6,259 bases of DNA from Sulfurovum sp. UBA1140. GTDB lineage: Bacteria; Campylobacterota; Campylobacteria; Campylobacterales; Sulfurovaceae. Made by a program: the position numbers and the translations under genes. How positions within the stretch are numbered: position 1 is the stretch's first letter; each line of letters starts with the position of its first letter. The DNA lies in assembly GCA_002311915.1 (NCBI GenBank), contig DCAF01000013.1, positions 2,018-8,276 on the forward strand, given 5' to 3'. This document shows positions 5,778-6,259 of this stretch, piece after piece. The notes below the pieces were generated by a model. The model worked only from the letters and a program-made list of their open reading frames with translations. It did not search any database and was not told the DNA's origin.

Positions 5778-5960
5778 ACAATAGGTTTGTATGGCTTAAA
5801 TAAACGGATTTTAACCCAAAGTTGGTTAAAATGCTATCAAGCCTTGTGCTTGTGGGGTTGGATTGTTAGGACTCTCAAATCTATGGGAATCCAACCCCTC
5901 CTTATTTCTACTGCCTCTTTTAAAAATCTTCAAAAAAAGCTTTTGTGTATTCTATATTAA
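5778..5960 (+). pseudogene. Possible transposase-like remnant
   Basis: A frame open for 60 codons after a TGA (5775-5777) encodes GLNKRILTQSWLKCYQALCL and then WGWIVRTLKSMGIQPLLIST before ending at TAA 5958-5960. The NKxILxxSW segment resembles the stretch of TnpB that precedes its zinc ribbon (usually N-[RK]-S-I-L-x-x-S-W). However, the zinc-ribbon remnant lies upstream at 5122-5229, so this would be a second copy or a rearranged one. The frame also runs through a set of hairpins, so the resemblance may be accidental. Confidence 0.2.
5809..5898. repeat. Cluster of three consecutive hairpins
   Basis: Three perfect inverted repeats follow each other: TTTTAACC/GGTTAAAA (5809-5816 and 5824-5831), CAAGC/GCTTG (5838-5842 and 5848-5852) and GGGGTTGGATT/AATCCAACCCC (5854-5864 and 5888-5898, with a 23-base loop). 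The third stem is strong. The sequence after it, TCCTTATTTC, is too poor in T for a clear terminator. This may be a structured RNA or the fold of a transposon end. Confidence 0.45.
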
Positions 5961-6007
5961 TATTTATTATAGGTTGTTTAAAATTATGTTGTTTTTTATT
6001 GAATAGT

Positions 6008-6125
6008 GATTGTTGATGAAGGAGTGGTGGGTAAAAGTGGAGATTCATGACACGGTACTTAAAGTTGGGGTAAGGCTTTCTGACCCTGTCCCACCTTCTC
6101 CTTCACAAATACAATCAACAAAATC
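6008..6125. repeat. Long interrupted hairpin of about 118 bases
   Basis: Nested arms pair in register: GAT (6008-6010) with ATC (6123-6125), TGTTGAT (6011-6017) with ATCAACA (6114-6120), GAAGGAG (6018-6024) with CTCCTTC (6098-6104), and GGTGGG (6026-6031) with CCCACC (6090-6095). Small bulges interrupt the stem, and a further GGGT/ACCC pair (6068-6071 and 6083-6086) lies inside. The interrupted pairing is more like a folded RNA or a single-strand transposon end than a simple palindrome. Confidence 0.5.
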
Positions 6126-6135
6126 AAATCGCCAA

Positions 6136-6148
6136 CTAATGACATTAG
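6136..6148. repeat. Palindrome CTAATG-A-CATTAG
   Basis: A perfect 6-bp inverted repeat with a one-base centre, the same design as the palindrome at 6199-6211. It belongs to the palindrome cluster at the right edge of the window. Confidence 0.4.
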
Positions 6149-6198
6149 GTAAAGAGAGAAAGGAAGAATAAAGGAGGGTTTAAGAAAGTTACAGTTAT

Positions 6199-6211
6199 GG
6201 GGTCTGACCCC
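6199..6211. repeat. REP-like palindrome GGGGTCTGACCCC
   Basis: A perfect 6-bp inverted repeat with a one-base centre. From memory, GGGGTCWGACCCC motifs are widespread in proteobacterial genomes and are often found beside Y1/RAYT (REP-associated tyrosine transposase) genes. Its core TCTGACCC also occurs at 6079-6086 inside the long hairpin. A transposase gene may follow beyond the window. Confidence 0.5.
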
Positions 6212-6227
6212 TATATTTATATTTAGA

Positions 6228-6256
6228 AGACTGGAAATATAGTTATTTCACAGTCT
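6228..6256. repeat. Strong hairpin at the right window edge
   Basis: AGACTG-GAAATA (6228-6239) pairs with TATTTC-A-CAGTCT (6244-6256), giving 12 base pairs with one bulged A and the loop TAGT. A bulged stem of this kind is typical of the subterminal hairpins recognised by Y1 single-strand transposases, but no transposase is visible in the window. Confidence 0.45.
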
Positions 6257-6259
6257 CAG

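Larger units (their letters stand above)
5230..6259. other. Gene-free, repeat-rich region with mobile-element debris
   Basis: No intact gene with a ribosome binding site is visible on either strand over this 1.03 kb. It is built of AT-rich stretches (5230-5330, 5640-5760, 5915-6010), a visibly GC-richer patch (about 5340-5600) and many inverted repeats that are listed separately. A 12-codon reading frame starting at ATG 5728 after GGAAG (MAFSVKKDPKQI) stops at TAG 5764-5766 and may be the start of a broken gene. The overall picture is of decayed insertion elements rather than a regulatory region of one gene. Confidence 0.6.

Noticed and set aside
5854..5898. Possible tRNA-like element, because AATCCAACCCC resembles a tRNA 3' half
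   Set aside because: The paired unit is only 45 bases, has no D-arm, anticodon arm or T-loop sequence and cannot form a cloverleaf.
5854..5910. Rho-independent terminator from the GGGGTTGGATT stem
   Set aside because: The loop is 23 bases and the sequence after the stem on either strand lacks a T-run.
6173..6199. Strong AGGAGG sequence followed by ATG at 6197 as the start of a gene
   Set aside because: The spacing of about 18 bases is too long and the frame stops after nine codons within the palindrome region.

Overview
The window reads as AT-rich chromosomal DNA from a member of the Campylobacterota (Epsilonproteobacteria), probably a free-living sulfur-oxidising type near Sulfurimonas or Sulfurovum. 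This is an inference from protein style, base composition and gene order: rplM directly downstream of an AddA-type helicase-nuclease gene matches, as I recall it, the rpsI-rplM-addA-addB order of Campylobacter jejuni. The exact genus cannot be fixed from the sequence alone.

Left part (1-3414, all on the minus strand): rplM (ribosomal protein L13, complete, ending at the window edge) with its own promoter and a small leader hairpin; a 44-codon ORF that overlaps the end of addA by an ATGA junction; and addA, a 915-residue UvrD/RecB-type helicase with a C-terminal RecB-family nuclease domain and all key motifs intact. No addB lies next to it on the upstream side.

Middle (3415-3603): a divergent intergenic region with candidate promoters both ways, a 17-bp operator-like palindrome whose half-site recurs near the addA start, and two 11-bp AT-rich direct repeats.

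Right part (3604-5118, plus strand): the most unusual gene. It encodes an exported protein that fuses a SoxH-like/quinoprotein-relay metallo-beta-lactamase (MBL) fold, which has lost nearly every metal ligand, to a thioredoxin-like domain with an intact CxxC and cis-proline, through a long Lys/Glu/Val/Pro linker. The likely reading is a periplasmic redox protein carrying a dead-hydrolase domain as a binding module, possibly linked to sulfur-compound or electron-transfer chemistry.

Far right (5119-6259): about 1.1 kb with no intact gene. It looks like a graveyard of mobile DNA: a clear relic of the TnpB (IS200/IS605 OrfB) zinc ribbon directly after the fusion gene, a GC-richer patch with two overlapping coding-like frames, several strong inverted repeats, and near the right edge a set of tight palindromes including GGGGTCTGACCCC, of the kind found around REP/RAYT-type single-strand transposon systems. 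Nothing in the window is a CRISPR array, tRNA or rRNA.
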